Source: Sphingobium sp. DEHP117
GTDB taxonomy: Bacteria; Pseudomonadota; Alphaproteobacteria; Sphingomonadales; Sphingomonadaceae
Direction: 5' to 3'
DNA length: 64,000 nucleotides
Assembly: GCF_030867385.1 (NCBI RefSeq)
Contig: NZ_JAPFBJ010000002.1
Coordinates: 721,001 to 785,000, forward strand
This document shows positions 36,354-45,798 of the stretch, piece by piece. Under the pieces are notes generated by a model. It searched no databases. It was not told where the DNA came from and saw only the letters and a program-made list of their open reading frames with translations. A program made the position numbers and the translations under genes. The first letter of the stretch is position 1; each line of letters starts with the position of its first letter.

Positions 36354-38488
36354 TGTGCGCACCTCTTGAGCCGCAGGGCGTTGGCGATGACGATGACCGA
36401 GGACGTGGACATGGCGATGGCCGCGATCAGCGGCGTGACGACGCCGGCGATTGCCAGCGGCACGGCGAGCACATTATAGCCGATGGCGAGCACAAAATTC
36501 TCCTTCACCACGCGCATCGTGCGCCGCGCCGCCGCTATCATGACCGGCACGGCGGAAAGCGAGTCGCCGGTGAACACTGCGTCCGCAGCCTGCTGGCCCA
36601 TGTCGGTGGCCGAACCGGGCGCGAGCGAGGCGTTTGCCGCTGCCAGCGCCGGGCCGTCGTTGAGGCCATCGCCGACCATAAGCACCTGATGCCCACCGGC
36701 CTGGAGGCGCCTGATCGCCGCAATCTTGTCTTGCGGCAGGGCGCGTGCCTGCGCGGTAAGGCCGAGCTGGTGCGCGACCGTCCCAACGGCTTCCGTCCGG
36801 TCTCCCGAGATGATGGAGGCGGGCGTACCGATCAGCCCCAGGCGGGTGACGGCCTCGCGTGCATCCGGGCGCAATGCATCGGTGAAGCTGAGGTCGACAT
36901 GGCGCGCGCCGATGACGAAGCGGGTGGTGGCCCCCGTCGCCGCGATCTGGCCGCTCGGCCGCTCCAGCGCAACGCGCTGACCGCGCCACAGCCCGTGAAC
37001 GCCGACGCCCTGTTCCTCGCCGATCTGCTCGACCGTAGCAGCTACCACGCCGCGCGCCGAAAGTGCGCTGTGCAGTGCGCGCGAAATCGGGTGGCGGCTC
37101 GACTGCGCGAGGGCGAGCGCGACGGATTGTTCCTCCGCCGCCAACGCATCGAGGTTGAGCGGGGTCATGCGGCCCAGCGTCAAAGTTCCGGTCTTGTCGA
37201 ACAGCACGCGATCGACCTTCGCGAAGCGTTCGAGCGCGCTGCCGTCCTTCACCAATATGCCCCGCCGCATCAGCGCGCCCGCCGCCACGACCTGCGACAC
37301 CGGCACCGCGAGGCCCAGCGCGCAGGGGCAGGTGATGATGAGCACGGCGGTGGCGATGGTGAGCGCCTGATGCCAGCCCGCGCCAGCTATCAGCCAGCCC
37401 GCGCAGGAGAGAGCGGCGAGGCTGTGTACGGCCGGGGCGTAAAGCTTGGCCGCGCGATCGGCGATGCGCACATAGCGCCCGCGTGACTGGCCCGCTTCGT
37501 CCATCAGGCGGGCGATGTCGGCGATTATCGTATCCGGCCCGGCGGCGGTGATGCGCACCGTGACGGGGGCGGAGAGGTTTACGGAGCCTGCCAGCACCGT
37601 GTCTCCCACCGCGCGGGGCTGTGGCGCGCTTTCGCCGCTGATGAGCGAGAGGTCGCACATCGTCTCGCCGTCCTCGATGATACCATCCGCCGCGAGGTTT
37701 TCGCCAGCCGCGACCAGCATCCGCTCTCCCGCTTGCAGGTCCGCCGCCTTGACCCAGCGGGTTGCACCCGTCGCCCCGATCACGAGCGCGCCGGGGGCCT
37801 GATTGCGCAGCAGTGCCTCGATCCCGGCGCGCGCCCTGTCTCGCATCATCGCATCGAGCACGCGCCCGGCGAGCAGAAAGAAGAGCAGCATTACCGCGCC
37901 TTCGAAATAGGCCTCGCGCCCCCCGAGCATGGTTTCGTAGAGACTCATGCCTGTGGCGAGTATGACGCCAATCGAGATCGGCACGTCCATGTTGGTCCGC
38001 CCGTGTCGCAGCACCATCAGTGCGGAGCTGAAGAACGGGCGGCCCGCATAGGCCACCACCGGCACCGCAATCATCGCGGAGAGCCAATGGAACAGATCGC
38101 GCGTGATGTCCGCCGCGCCGGACCAGATCGAGACGGAAAGCAGCATGATGTTCATCATGCCGAAGCCCGAAACGCCGAGCGCGCGGGTGAGGCGCTTGCG
38201 CTCTTCATGATCGGTGCCGAGCGGGTTGACGCTCAAGGGTTGCGCATCGAAGCCGAGCTTGCCGATTTCCGCGATCAGCGCGCGGTCGTCTATGCTGTCG
38301 TCATGCGAGACGGCGAGCTGCTTGGCCGAGAAGTTGACGCGCGCCGCCGCCACCCCGGGCAGCAGGCCGATGCCGCTTTCGAGCTTGGAGATGCACCCGG
38401 CGCAGCGCATGCCGGGCACTGCAAAGCGGCTATCCTCCAGATGGCGCTCAGGCGTGGTGAAGTCCGTGGGGTGGGCGAGGTGGTTCAT
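36350..38488 (-). CDS. ccoI: Copper-translocating P-type ATPase CcoI/FixI
   Basis: 712-residue P1B ATPase supplying copper for the cbb3 CuB site. Seen: N-terminal heavy-metal domain with Cys29 and Cys32 (GMRCAGC), membrane CPC motif (IITCPCALGLAVP), phosphorylation site FDKTGTLTLG, TGES-type actuator loop (ISGESAP) and MVGDGLNDGPALAAA hinge. The ATG at 38488 overlaps the fixH stop region; the open frame upstream lies inside fixH. ATGA overlap with ccoS. Confidence 0.95.
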   Translation of the reverse strand: MNHLAHPTDFTTPERHLEDSRFAVPGMRCAGCISKLESGIGLLPGVAAARVNFSAKQLAVSHDDSIDDRALIAEIGKLGFDAQPLSVNPLGTDHEERKRLTRALGVSGFGMMNIMLLSVSIWSGAADITRDLFHWLSAMIAVPVVAYAGRPFFSSALMVLRHGRTNMDVPISIGVILATGMSLYETMLGGREAYFEGAVMLLFFLLAGRVLDAMMRDRARAGIEALLRNQAPGALVIGATGATRWVKAADLQAGERMLVAAGENLAADGIIEDGETMCDLSLISGESAPQPRAVGDTVLAGSVNLSAPVTVRITAAGPDTIIADIARLMDEAGQSRGRYVRIADRAAKLYAPAVHSLAALSCAGWLIAGAGWHQALTIATAVLIITCPCALGLAVPVSQVVAAGALMRRGILVKDGSALERFAKVDRVLFDKTGTLTLGRMTPLNLDALAAEEQSVALALAQSSRHPISRALHSALSARGVVAATVEQIGEEQGVGVHGLWRGQRVALERPSGQIAATGATTRFVIGARHVDLSFTDALRPDAREAVTRLGLIGTPASIISGDRTEAVGTVAHQLGLTAQARALPQDKIAAIRRLQAGGHQVLMVGDGLNDGPALAAANASLAPGSATDMGQQAADAVFTGDSLSAVPVMIAAARRTMRVVKENFVLAIGYNVLAVPLAIAGVVTPLIAAIAMSTSSVIVIANALRLKRCAQ

Positions 38489-38489
38489 G

Positions 38490-38966
38490 TCAGTACACCT
38501 CTCCGGCGATGTCGAGTGTGTCTGCGCTGCGTGTGATGTGAATGCGCAGCTTCCAGCGGCCATCGGGCAGTGGCCCGGTGCTGCGATATGTTCCGGGCGC
38601 GGTCTCGATGAAGCGCAGAGCCTGCTCTGGCGCGCGGCCCAGCGGATGCTCTGCCCGCACCGTCAGCCCCGCGCCGCCGAGCGGTTCCCCGCCAGCGTCT
38701 TTCAGGCGGAAGACGATGTGGCTGCTTTCGTCGCGCATGGGAGCGGACACGGCCCAGCCCAGCGCCTTCTCGCGCCGTGCCTCGGCCAGCCAGCGGTTGA
38801 ACTTCTGGCTGGCGACATAGCTGTTGTCGACCACAGTGCCGCCGAAGGTGCTGGTGGCATAGCGCGCCATGGTGACGTTTACCGCGATGACGACCGCGAA
38901 AAAGCCGATGAGGATCGCCGCCATATGATGACCGGTGAAGCGCCGGGCCGTCTTGCTGTTGTGCAT
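38490..38966 (-). CDS. ccoH: cbb3 oxidase accessory protein CcoH/FixH
   Basis: 158 residues. One N-terminal membrane helix (HHMAAILIGFFAVVIAVNVT) and a periplasmic domain with the FixH pattern (YVASQKFNRWLAEARREKAL, GWAVSAP, then ALRFIETAPGTYRSTGPLP and DGRWKLRIHITR). ATG at 38966 has AGGAGAG eight nt upstream. It lies between ccoG and ccoI, the usual fixGHIS order; needed for stable cbb3 assembly. Confidence 0.92.
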   Translation of the reverse strand: MHNSKTARRFTGHHMAAILIGFFAVVIAVNVTMARYATSTFGGTVVDNSYVASQKFNRWLAEARREKALGWAVSAPMRDESSHIVFRLKDAGGEPLGGAGLTVRAEHPLGRAPEQALRFIETAPGTYRSTGPLPDGRWKLRIHITRSADTLDIAGEVY

Positions 38967-38970
38967 CGTC

Positions 38971-40440
38971 CTACTCTCCTCCACGTTCGAGCACCAGATC
39001 ATGCCGGTCGCTCGGCGCTGCATCGTCATTTGCCTGAACGACGAGCGCAAATTCCTGCCTGCTGCCATCGCCCGCAGGCGAAACCACGAACAGCCGCAAT
39101 TTGGTCACCGCGTCCGGTGACAGCTTTACCTCGAAGGCGCGGGACGCGGCCTCGCGGCTGCCGGTCTCGCCCAGCCACATGCTGGCCTGCGGCACGCCTT
39201 CCATATGAACACGAACGGTGCGCGGGCGGCTCTCCATATTGCGCAGTTTCACGGTGTAGGCGTTGCGCACCGATCCGTCCGACATGCGCACGAACAGGGG
39301 GTTGCGATCATGCTGCGCGCTGATATCGAGCCGGGTGCGGTTGCCGAGCGCGAACAGCAGCGCAAGGCCGATGCCGCCCCAGATCGCGAAATAGGCGAGC
39401 GTGCGCGGGCGGAATAACGTCTTCAGGACCGGCGTCGTCGGCTGGCCCGCTTGCTCTCTGGTCGCGTCCTCGAAGGTCACATAGTCAATGAGGCCGCGCG
39501 GCCGCCCGACCTGCGCCATTACCGTGTCGCACGCATCGATGCACAAGGCGCAGGTAATGCAGCCGATCTGCGGCCCCTGGCGGATATCGATGCCGGTGGG
39601 GCAGACGGCGACGCACTGGTTGCAGTCTATACAGTCGCCGATCGTGCCGGCCCCGGTCTTGGCTGCCGCCTGTGCCTGCTTGAGGCTCCCGCGCGGTTCG
39701 CCGCGCCAGTGACGGTAGGTGACGAGCAGCGACTTCTCGTCCATCATCGCCGTCTGGATGCGCGGCCACGGGCACATATAGATGCACACCTGCTCGCGCA
39801 TGAAGCCGCCGAAGATGAAAGTGGTCATCGTCAGCACGAAGACCGTCATATAGGCGACCGGTGCAGCGGTGCCGTGAAGGAAGTCGTGCATCAGCGTCGG
39901 CGCATCCGCGAAGTAAAAGATCCATGCGCCGCCGGTGCCCATAGCAACGGCGAGCCAGATGCTCCATTTGAGCAGGCGCCGCGCGATCTTGGATACCCCC
40001 CACGGCGCGTTTTGCAGGCGGATCGCGGCGTTGCGGTCTCCATCCACCGCGCGCTCGATATGCTGGAACAGGTCCGTCCACACCGTTTGGGGGCAGGCAT
40101 AGCCGCACCATGCCCGCCCCACGGCGGATGTGACGAGGAACAGTCCTATTCCCGCCATCACCAGCAGCCCGGCGACGAAATAGAATTCATGCGGCCAGAT
40201 TTCGATGTCGAACATGAAGAAGCGGCGGTGGGCGAGGTCGACCAACACGGCCTGATCCGGCGCATAAGGTCCGCGGTCCCACCGCAGCCAAGGCGTGACG
40301 TAATAGATCGTCAGCGTCACGACCATGATCGCCCATTTCAGGCGGCGGAACGTGCCGTCCACCGCCTTGGGGAACACGCTCTTGCGCTTCTGGTACTGGC
40401 CCAGAGGCGAGTCGGTGATATCCGGGTCAGCCTCCGCCAT
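38971..40440 (-). CDS. ccoG: cbb3 oxidase accessory polyferredoxin CcoG/FixG
   Basis: 489 residues with several membrane helices and two 4Fe-4S ferredoxin motifs: CIDCNQCVAVCPTG and CITCALCIDACDTV; a further CGYACPQTVW and CIYMCPWPRIQ pair lies earlier. The C-terminal immunoglobulin-like domain is recognisable. CcoG reduces Cu(II) to Cu(I) for oxidase assembly. The start at 40440 lies inside the end of ccoP (14-nt overlap). Confidence 0.95.
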   Translation of the reverse strand: MAEADPDITDSPLGQYQKRKSVFPKAVDGTFRRLKWAIMVVTLTIYYVTPWLRWDRGPYAPDQAVLVDLAHRRFFMFDIEIWPHEFYFVAGLLVMAGIGLFLVTSAVGRAWCGYACPQTVWTDLFQHIERAVDGDRNAAIRLQNAPWGVSKIARRLLKWSIWLAVAMGTGGAWIFYFADAPTLMHDFLHGTAAPVAYMTVFVLTMTTFIFGGFMREQVCIYMCPWPRIQTAMMDEKSLLVTYRHWRGEPRGSLKQAQAAAKTGAGTIGDCIDCNQCVAVCPTGIDIRQGPQIGCITCALCIDACDTVMAQVGRPRGLIDYVTFEDATREQAGQPTTPVLKTLFRPRTLAYFAIWGGIGLALLFALGNRTRLDISAQHDRNPLFVRMSDGSVRNAYTVKLRNMESRPRTVRVHMEGVPQASMWLGETGSREAASRAFEVKLSPDAVTKLRLFVVSPAGDGSRQEFALVVQANDDAAPSDRHDLVLERGGE

Positions 40441-41377
40441 TGGCTGTTTCCGCCGGAGTCGCCGCTGCCGTTGCGCCTGCTGGCGCGGGCGCCGGGGCGG
40501 GAGCCGCCTCGCCACCGCCGAGCGAATGGACATAGGCGGCCAGCATGCGGATCGTCACCGTATCGAGGTGAAGGTTCCAGGCGGGCATCACGCCATAGCG
40601 GCTGTTGGTGATGGTCTGGCGGATCGTGTCGCGGTCTCCGCCATAGAGCCATATCCCGTCCGTCAGGTTGGGTGCGCCGACCGTGCGGCTACCCTTGCCG
40701 TCCGGCCCGTGGCACACCACGCAGTTGGCGGCGAACAGGGCCTGGCCGCGCCGCGCCGATGCGCTCATCCCCTCCTGACCCGACAGGGTGCGTACATAAG
40801 AGGTGACGTCTTCCACCTGCGCGGGCTGGAGGATACCGTCGCGCCCGAAGGCGGGCATCTGCGAGAAACGCGTCGCGTCATGCTCCGGCTGGCGGATGCC
40901 GTCCGCAATGGTTTTCTCGAGAGTGGCGAGGTCGCCGCCCCACAGCCAGTCGTCGTCATTGAGGTTGGGATAACCCTTGGCGCCCGCCGCGCCGGATCCA
41001 TGGCACTGCACGCAGTGGACCTTGAAGGCCGCAGCGCCACCCGCAATCGCCTGTTGCATCAGCTCCGGCTTGCCGGGCAGGGCCGAGATGTCGGTCGCGG
41101 CGAGGGCGGCGTGGATGGGCTTAAGCTCTGCCTGCCGGGCCGCCAGCGTCTTTTCCAGTTCCTCACGGCTCGACCATTTGAGGTTGCCGCCCGGCGCGCC
41201 GTTCGCCGAGGGGATGGTGGGATACACCACGCAATAGCCGATCGCGAAGGCGACGGTCGCGTAGAAGGTCCACAGCCACCAGCGCGGCAGCGGCGTGTTC
41301 AGCTCCTCGATGCCGTCCCATTCGTGGCCGACGGTCTCGGTACCGGTCGGGTGGTCGATGCGCTTGTTCTCAGCCAT
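40427..41377 (-). CDS. ccoP: cbb3 oxidase dihaem cytochrome c subunit
   Basis: 316-residue membrane-anchored dihaem cytochrome passing electrons to CcoO. A membrane helix (PRWWLWTFYATVAFAIGYCV) is followed by two CxxCH haem sites, CVQCHG and CVVCHG. N-terminal EWDGIEELNTPLPRWW is typical of CcoP, and the C-terminus is an Ala/Pro-rich tail. ATG at 41377 has GAGGAG upstream and overlaps the end of ccoQ by 8 nt. Confidence 0.96.
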   Translation of the reverse strand: MAENKRIDHPTGTETVGHEWDGIEELNTPLPRWWLWTFYATVAFAIGYCVVYPTIPSANGAPGGNLKWSSREELEKTLAARQAELKPIHAALAATDISALPGKPELMQQAIAGGAAAFKVHCVQCHGSGAAGAKGYPNLNDDDWLWGGDLATLEKTIADGIRQPEHDATRFSQMPAFGRDGILQPAQVEDVTSYVRTLSGQEGMSASARRGQALFAANCVVCHGPDGKGSRTVGAPNLTDGIWLYGGDRDTIRQTITNSRYGVMPAWNLHLDTVTIRMLAAYVHSLGGGEAAPAPAPAPAGATAAATPAETANGGG

Positions 41378-41534
41378 CGTCGTGCTCCTCATCGAAGATC
41401 ATATGGGCGGCGGCGCGGTTGCGGTCGCGCGAGCCGGGAAGGAAGGGCCAGGCGGCGAGGACCAGGAAGGTGATCGCCATGAACACCAGCCCCCAGCTGT
41501 CGGCAAAGTGGCGCAGGGCGTCATAGTCGCTCAT
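41370..41534 (-). CDS. ccoQ: cbb3 oxidase subunit CcoQ
   Basis: 54 residues, translated by hand. [14 protein letters not shown] is followed by one membrane helix ([20 protein letters not shown]) and a charged tail ([19 protein letters not shown]). The short single-helix subunit protects the complex from oxidative damage in Rhodobacter. It starts in a 4-nt overlap with the ccoO stop. Confidence 0.93.
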   Translation of the reverse strand: MSDYDALRHFADSWGLVFMAITFLVLAAWPFLPGSRDRNRAAAHMIFDEEHDDG

Positions 41535-42265
41535 CTCGGCTGCTCCTGCCCTGCGGCGGCGCGGAAATCGACCAGGGTGCCGAGCATCTGGAGATAGGCG
41601 ACGAGCGCGTCCATCTCTGTCAGGGTCTTGGGGTCGCCGTCATAATCGCGCGCCTGCGCCTTGGGATAGCGCTTCAGCAGGTCTGCGCTGTCCGCCTCCG
41701 GGTCTGCCTGGGCGAGGAGGTCCGCGTTCGCTGCCGCAATCGCCTCCTTGCTGTATGGCACGCCGACGCGGGACAGGGCGGTGAGGTGCCCGGTCATATC
41801 GCCCGCGTTGAGCGGCCGGTCCTTCAGGAAGGCATAGGGCGGCATGATCGATTCGGGCACCACGCTGCGCGGATCGGCGAGATGCTGTACATGCCACTCA
41901 TCGGAATACTTGCCGCCGACGCGGGCGAGATCCGGCCCGGTACGCTTGCTGCCCCACTGGAACGGGTGGTCGTACATGCTTTCCGCCGCCAGGCTGTAGT
42001 GGCCATAGCGTTCCACCTCGTCGCGGAAGGGGCGGACCATCTGGCTGTGGCAGACATAGCAGCCCTCGCGGATGTAGATGTTGCGCCCGGCCAGTTCCAG
42101 CGGAGTATAGGGGCGCACACCCTCAACCTTTTCGACCGTGGTCTTCACCCAGAACAGCGGCACGATCTCCACCAGCCCGCCGACGATCACGGCGAGGAAG
42201 GCGAACAGGCCGAGCAGGCTAACATTGCGTTCCAGCGTCTTGTGCTTGTGTGCAAGTGTGCTCAT
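41531..42265 (-). CDS. ccoO: cbb3 oxidase monohaem cytochrome c subunit
   Basis: 244 residues: an N-terminal membrane anchor ([20 protein letters not shown]), haem site CYVCHS in [20 protein letters not shown], and axial Met in [11 protein letters not shown]. Essential subunit that passes electrons from CcoP to CcoN. Six nt after ccoN. Confidence 0.97.
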   Translation of the reverse strand: MSTLAHKHKTLERNVSLLGLFAFLAVIVGGLVEIVPLFWVKTTVEKVEGVRPYTPLELAGRNIYIREGCYVCHSQMVRPFRDEVERYGHYSLAAESMYDHPFQWGSKRTGPDLARVGGKYSDEWHVQHLADPRSVVPESIMPPYAFLKDRPLNAGDMTGHLTALSRVGVPYSKEAIAAANADLLAQADPEADSADLLKRYPKAQARDYDGDPKTLTEMDALVAYLQMLGTLVDFRAAAGQEQPR

Positions 42266-42271
42266 GGCGCT

Positions 42272-43930
42272 TTACTCCGCGGCGACCGGGACCAGGGGGC
42301 GGTCCGCAGCCTCGTTATAGGGGGTTTCGGTCATCGGCTGTTCGGTGCGCAGATGCCCGGCGATGGTCATCCAGATGTTGTAGGCCATCACCAGCGCGCC
42401 GCTGAGGTAGAGTACGCCGCCCGCCGCGCGGATCAGGTACATCGGGAACATGGCGGCAACGACTTCGGCAAAGGAGTAGACGAGGTAGCCGTCCGCGCCA
42501 TATTCGCGCCACATCAGCCCTTGCATGATGCCCGCGACCCACATGGACGCCGCATAGAGCACGATGCCGACGGTCGAGAGCCAGAAGTGCCAGTTGACCA
42601 TGCGCAGCGAATAGAGGCGCTGGCGGTTCCACAGGCGCGGCGTGAGGTAATAGAGCGCGGCGAAGGTGATCATGCCGTTCCAGCCCAGTGCGCCGGAGTG
42701 GACGTGGCCGATCGTCCAGTCGGTATAGTGCGACAGGCTGTTGACCGACTTGATGCTCATCATCGGCCCCTCGAACGTGCTCATGCCGTAGAACGCGAGC
42801 GCCATAACCATCATGCGGATGATCGGATCTGTGCGGATCTTGTCCCACGCGCCGTTCAGGGTCATCAGGCCGTTGATCATGCCACCCCAGCTCGGCATCC
42901 ACAGCATGACCGAGAACACCATGCCCAGCGTCTGCGCCCAGTCTGGCAGCGCGGTGTATTGCAGGTGGTGCGGCCCCGCCCAGATATAGAGGAAGATCAG
43001 CGACCAGAAGTGGATGATCGACAGACGATAGCTGTAGATCGGCCGCTCGGCCTGCTTGGGCACGAAATAATACATCATGGCAAGGAAGCCGGCGGTCAGG
43101 AAAAATCCGACCGCGTTATGCCCATACCACCACTGCGTCAGCGCATCCTGCACACCCGCGAAGGCAGCATAGCTCTTGGCGCCGAGGAAGCTCACGGGAA
43201 GCGAAAGGTTGTTGACGAGGTGGAGCATCGCCACCGTGATGATGAAGCTGAGGAAGAACCAGTTCGCGACATAGATATGCGGTTCGCTGCGCTTCACGAT
43301 CGTGCCGACGAACACCGCGAGATAGCTCACCCACACGACGGTCAGCCACAGGTCGACATGCCATTCCGGCTCGGCATATTCCTTGCCCTCGGTGATGCCG
43401 AGCAGATAGCCGGTCGCCGCCAGCACGATGAAAAGCTGATAGCCCCAGAACACGAAGCGGGCGAGGCTCGGGAAGGCGAGGCGCGCGCGGCAGGTGCGCT
43501 GGACGATGTAGAAGCTGGTGGCGATCAGTGCATTGCCGCCGAACGCGAAGATCACCGCCGAGGTGTGCAGCGGGCGCAGGCGGCCGAAGGTCGTCCACTC
43601 AAGCCCGAGGTTCAGCACCGGAAATGCGAGCTGCAGCGCGATATAGAGGCCGACGAGGAAACCCGCCAGGCCCCAAAAAACGGTGGCGATCACACCCCAG
43701 CGGACGGGATCATCGTCGTACCGGCTCTGGTCCGCGCCATTGCGCAGGGTGCCCTTCGCGATGCCGCTATAGTCGGCGCCGCGCAATGTAACCCACAAGG
43801 TTATCAACGCGGCGAGCATGATGATGCCCATATGAATGGCAAAGCCACTGTCGGCGCTGAACGCCAATGCAAAGAAGGCGAGCACGGCCGCAAGCAGCCA
43901 CCCGCCCGAACGCATTACTAGTGATTCCAT
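42272..43930 (-). CDS. ccoN: cbb3-type cytochrome c oxidase catalytic subunit I
   Basis: 552-residue membrane subunit with about 12 helices, haem b and the haem b3-CuB site of this high-affinity oxidase. Haem/Cu ligand stretches are visible: [58 protein letters not shown] and [15 protein letters not shown]. First gene of the ccoNOQP-GHIS operon; an FNR-type box lies about 98 nt upstream. Confidence 0.97.
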   Translation of the reverse strand: MESLVMRSGGWLLAAVLAFFALAFSADSGFAIHMGIIMLAALITLWVTLRGADYSGIAKGTLRNGADQSRYDDDPVRWGVIATVFWGLAGFLVGLYIALQLAFPVLNLGLEWTTFGRLRPLHTSAVIFAFGGNALIATSFYIVQRTCRARLAFPSLARFVFWGYQLFIVLAATGYLLGITEGKEYAEPEWHVDLWLTVVWVSYLAVFVGTIVKRSEPHIYVANWFFLSFIITVAMLHLVNNLSLPVSFLGAKSYAAFAGVQDALTQWWYGHNAVGFFLTAGFLAMMYYFVPKQAERPIYSYRLSIIHFWSLIFLYIWAGPHHLQYTALPDWAQTLGMVFSVMLWMPSWGGMINGLMTLNGAWDKIRTDPIIRMMVMALAFYGMSTFEGPMMSIKSVNSLSHYTDWTIGHVHSGALGWNGMITFAALYYLTPRLWNRQRLYSLRMVNWHFWLSTVGIVLYAASMWVAGIMQGLMWREYGADGYLVYSFAEVVAAMFPMYLIRAAGGVLYLSGALVMAYNIWMTIAGHLRTEQPMTETPYNEAADRPLVPVAAE

Positions 43931-44027
43931 GGTGCTTCCCCGCTTTGCTGGGCAGCCGGGCGCATTTGCACCTTGTCTGGCCAGAACTTATGTCAGGGGG
44001 AATTATTGGACATCGGGCCGGTGTTCC

Positions 44028-44041
44028 TTGATGCGTGTCAA
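44028..44041. promoter_or_regulatory. FNR-type binding box upstream of ccoN
   Basis: ttgat-gcgt-gtcaa matches TTGAT-N4-ATCAA at 9 of 10 positions, about 98 nt upstream of the ccoN ATG. Between ccoN and fnrL. Fits low-oxygen activation of the cbb3 operon. Confidence 0.78.
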
Positions 44042-44089
44042 GAACCGGCGAGGATCCTAAGTTTCTATCACGCCTAGAAAAAAAAGGCG

Positions 44090-44788
44090 TCAGGCTGCTT
44101 CCGTTATGTTTTCCAGCGCCTCACGGTCCAGAATCTCGATCCGCCGACGCGAGGGAACGGCGATCAGACCCTGCACCTTGAAATCATTGAGGCGTCGACT
44201 CACCGTCTCGATCGTGAGGCCGAGAATGTCGGCGATCTGCTGCCGCCCGAACGGCAGGTCAAACCCGTCGATCGGCCCTTCGTTAGCGCAGTCCGGCCGC
44301 ACCAGCCGCTGCGACATGTCGAGCAGGAAGTACGCAAGCTTTTCCGATGCGGTCATGCGGCCGAGCAGCAACAACCAACGCCGGGTGCGGTCCAGCTCTG
44401 TCAGCGTGCGTTCCAGCAGCTTGTGTTCGAGCTGCGGGTGGGTTTGAGCGAATCTGTCGAAGTCCGAGCTGGAAAAGGTGCAGACATGCGCGTCCGTCAG
44501 GGCTGTGACATTATGCTGCACTCGGGTGCCGAACGGGCGACCGATGAAATCCGAGGGGTACACGACGCCGACAATCTGCTCGCGCCCGTCGCTCAGCGAT
44601 GTCGACAGCTTCAGCACTCCCTCGATCACGTTGGCGACGAGCAGCGAATCTTCGCCCTCCCAGATAAGGGTTTGGCCCGCTATCAGCTTGTGATGGCGAC
44701 CCATCTTGCCCAGCAGGCTGATCTCGTCCATCTCCAGCGCCGAACAAATGGCGCGATTGCGGACAACGCAGGTAGTGCAATGATCCAT
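44090..44788 (-). CDS. fnrL: Oxygen-sensing Crp/Fnr-family regulator (FnrL)
   Basis: 232 residues. N-terminal Cys4, Cys7 and Cys15 (C-x2-C-x7-C) plus Cys103 (DAHVCTFSS) are the expected ligands of an O2-labile 4Fe-4S cluster, so this is a true FNR rather than FixK. A cNMP-type barrel (about 30-130), a dimer helix and an HTH follow: FGRQQIADILGLTIETVSRR, whose E-x-x-S-R pattern reads TTGAT half-sites. The gene sits just upstream of the ccoN box. A weak dyad overlaps its own start codon (44780-44793). Confidence 0.93.
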   Translation of the reverse strand: MDHCTTCVVRNRAICSALEMDEISLLGKMGRHHKLIAGQTLIWEGEDSLLVANVIEGVLKLSTSLSDGREQIVGVVYPSDFIGRPFGTRVQHNVTALTDAHVCTFSSSDFDRFAQTHPQLEHKLLERTLTELDRTRRWLLLLGRMTASEKLAYFLLDMSQRLVRPDCANEGPIDGFDLPFGRQQIADILGLTIETVSRRLNDFKVQGLIAVPSRRRIEILDREALENITEAA

Positions 44789-44915
44789 GTCAACGCTCTA
44801 GCAGCGGGTGACGGCGCTGACAATTGCCGGAGTCTATACTTTGGTCCTACAACTTGCCTTTCGTCGGCGCTTCATGGCAGGGGAGCAACACAGTTTCAGA
44901 CGTGAAAGGACGCAA

Positions 44916-45269
44916 ATGACCGCTTCCCCGACCCTCTACGGCATCCCGAACTGCGACACAGTAAAGAAGGCGCGGACATGGCTTGCGGGACGGGGGATCG
45001 ACCATGCGTTTCATGACTATAAAAAGGCAGGCGTGAACGCGGCGCTGGTGCGCGGCTGGGTGGATGAACTGGGATGGGAAGTGCTGCTGAACCGCTCGAG
45101 CACCACTTTCCGCGCGCTGCCCGAGGCGGACAAGCAGGACATGGACGCGGAAAAGGCGCTTGCGCTGATGCTGGCCAACCCGTCGATGATCAAGCGCCCG
45201 GTGCTCGATCTGGGTGACAGGAGGATTGTCGGCTTCAAGCCCGAAATCTACAACGCAGCCTTTTCCTGA
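44916..45269 (+). CDS. ArsC-family (YffB/Spx-like) thioredoxin-fold protein
   Basis: 117 residues. LYGIPNCDTVKKARTWLAGR carries the single active Cys13; HDYKKAGVNAALVRGWVDEL, NRSSTTFRALP and the end MIKRPVLDLGDRRIVGFKPE match ArsC/YffB proteins. True arsenate reductase function is unlikely without the ars operon; YffB-type members are glutathione-dependent thiol proteins of unclear role. ATG at 44916 has AAAGGA upstream. Confidence 0.88.
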   Translation: MTASPTLYGIPNCDTVKKARTWLAGRGIDHAFHDYKKAGVNAALVRGWVDELGWEVLLNRSSTTFRALPEADKQDMDAEKALALMLANPSMIKRPVLDLGDRRIVGFKPEIYNAAFS

Positions 45270-45314
45270 CTTGAAAGGTTGAAATTCTTCGTCAGGCAGG
45301 CAATTGTCTGATCC

Positions 45315-45752
45315 ATGCTCTCGCAAAAGACCCGCTATGCCATTCGTGCCCTCCAGCATCTGGCCGACAAATATGGCGAAGGGCCGATCCCGCTTACCGA
45401 TATTTCCGAGACGCAGAAGATACCGTCCAAGTTCCTGACTGTCATCCTCTCTGAAATGTCGCGCGAGGGGCTGGTGGATACGCAGCGGGGGCGGGATGGC
45501 GGGTACTGGCTGGCGCTGCCGCCGGTGGACATCAGCTATGGCGACATTGTGCGGCTGACGCGCGGCTCGGTGGCGCTTACCCCGTGCGCCAGCCGTTTCG
45601 CGCACGAGCAGTGCAAGAACTGCCTGCCCGAGGAGGAATGCCGCCTGCACCGCATCATGCTGCTGGTGCGCGACGAGACGGCGAAGGTGCTCGACGGCAT
45701 CAGCCTTGCAGAGGACATTCCCGCGCTGGTGGACGATCCCGCAAACGGGTGA
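45315..45752 (+). CDS. Rrf2-family transcriptional regulator
   Basis: 145 residues. The winged HTH is typical: MLSQKTRYAIRALQHLADKY, DISETQKIPSKFLTVILSEM, LVDTQRGRDGGYWLALPP. Four cysteines in the arrangement C-x8-C-x2-C-x5-C (around residues 91-109) could bind an Fe-S cluster as in IscR, NsrR or RirA, but spacing differs from each. It starts 45 nt after the ArsC-like gene. Target genes unknown. Confidence 0.87.
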   Translation: MLSQKTRYAIRALQHLADKYGEGPIPLTDISETQKIPSKFLTVILSEMSREGLVDTQRGRDGGYWLALPPVDISYGDIVRLTRGSVALTPCASRFAHEQCKNCLPEEECRLHRIMLLVRDETAKVLDGISLAEDIPALVDDPANG

Positions 45753-45798
45753 CGTGCGGGGGCTGGCCCTCGGCCCACAGACGGGCTAGAACGCCCGC

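Noticed and set aside
41786-43921. A 711-codon open frame on the plus strand.
   Set aside because: Antisense to ccoN and ccoO, whose haem-ligand motifs are unmistakable. The translation is His/Glu/Arg-rich with no domain.
44780-44793. FNR-like dyad ttgac-atgg-atcat (minus strand) overlapping the fnrL start codon.
   Set aside because: Two mismatches and overlap with the start codon make autoregulation possible but too weak to annotate as a site.
44916-45269. Annotation as arsenate reductase.
   Set aside because: The fold and single Cys fit, but no ars genes are nearby and YffB/Spx-like members do not reduce arsenate, so only the family is claimed.
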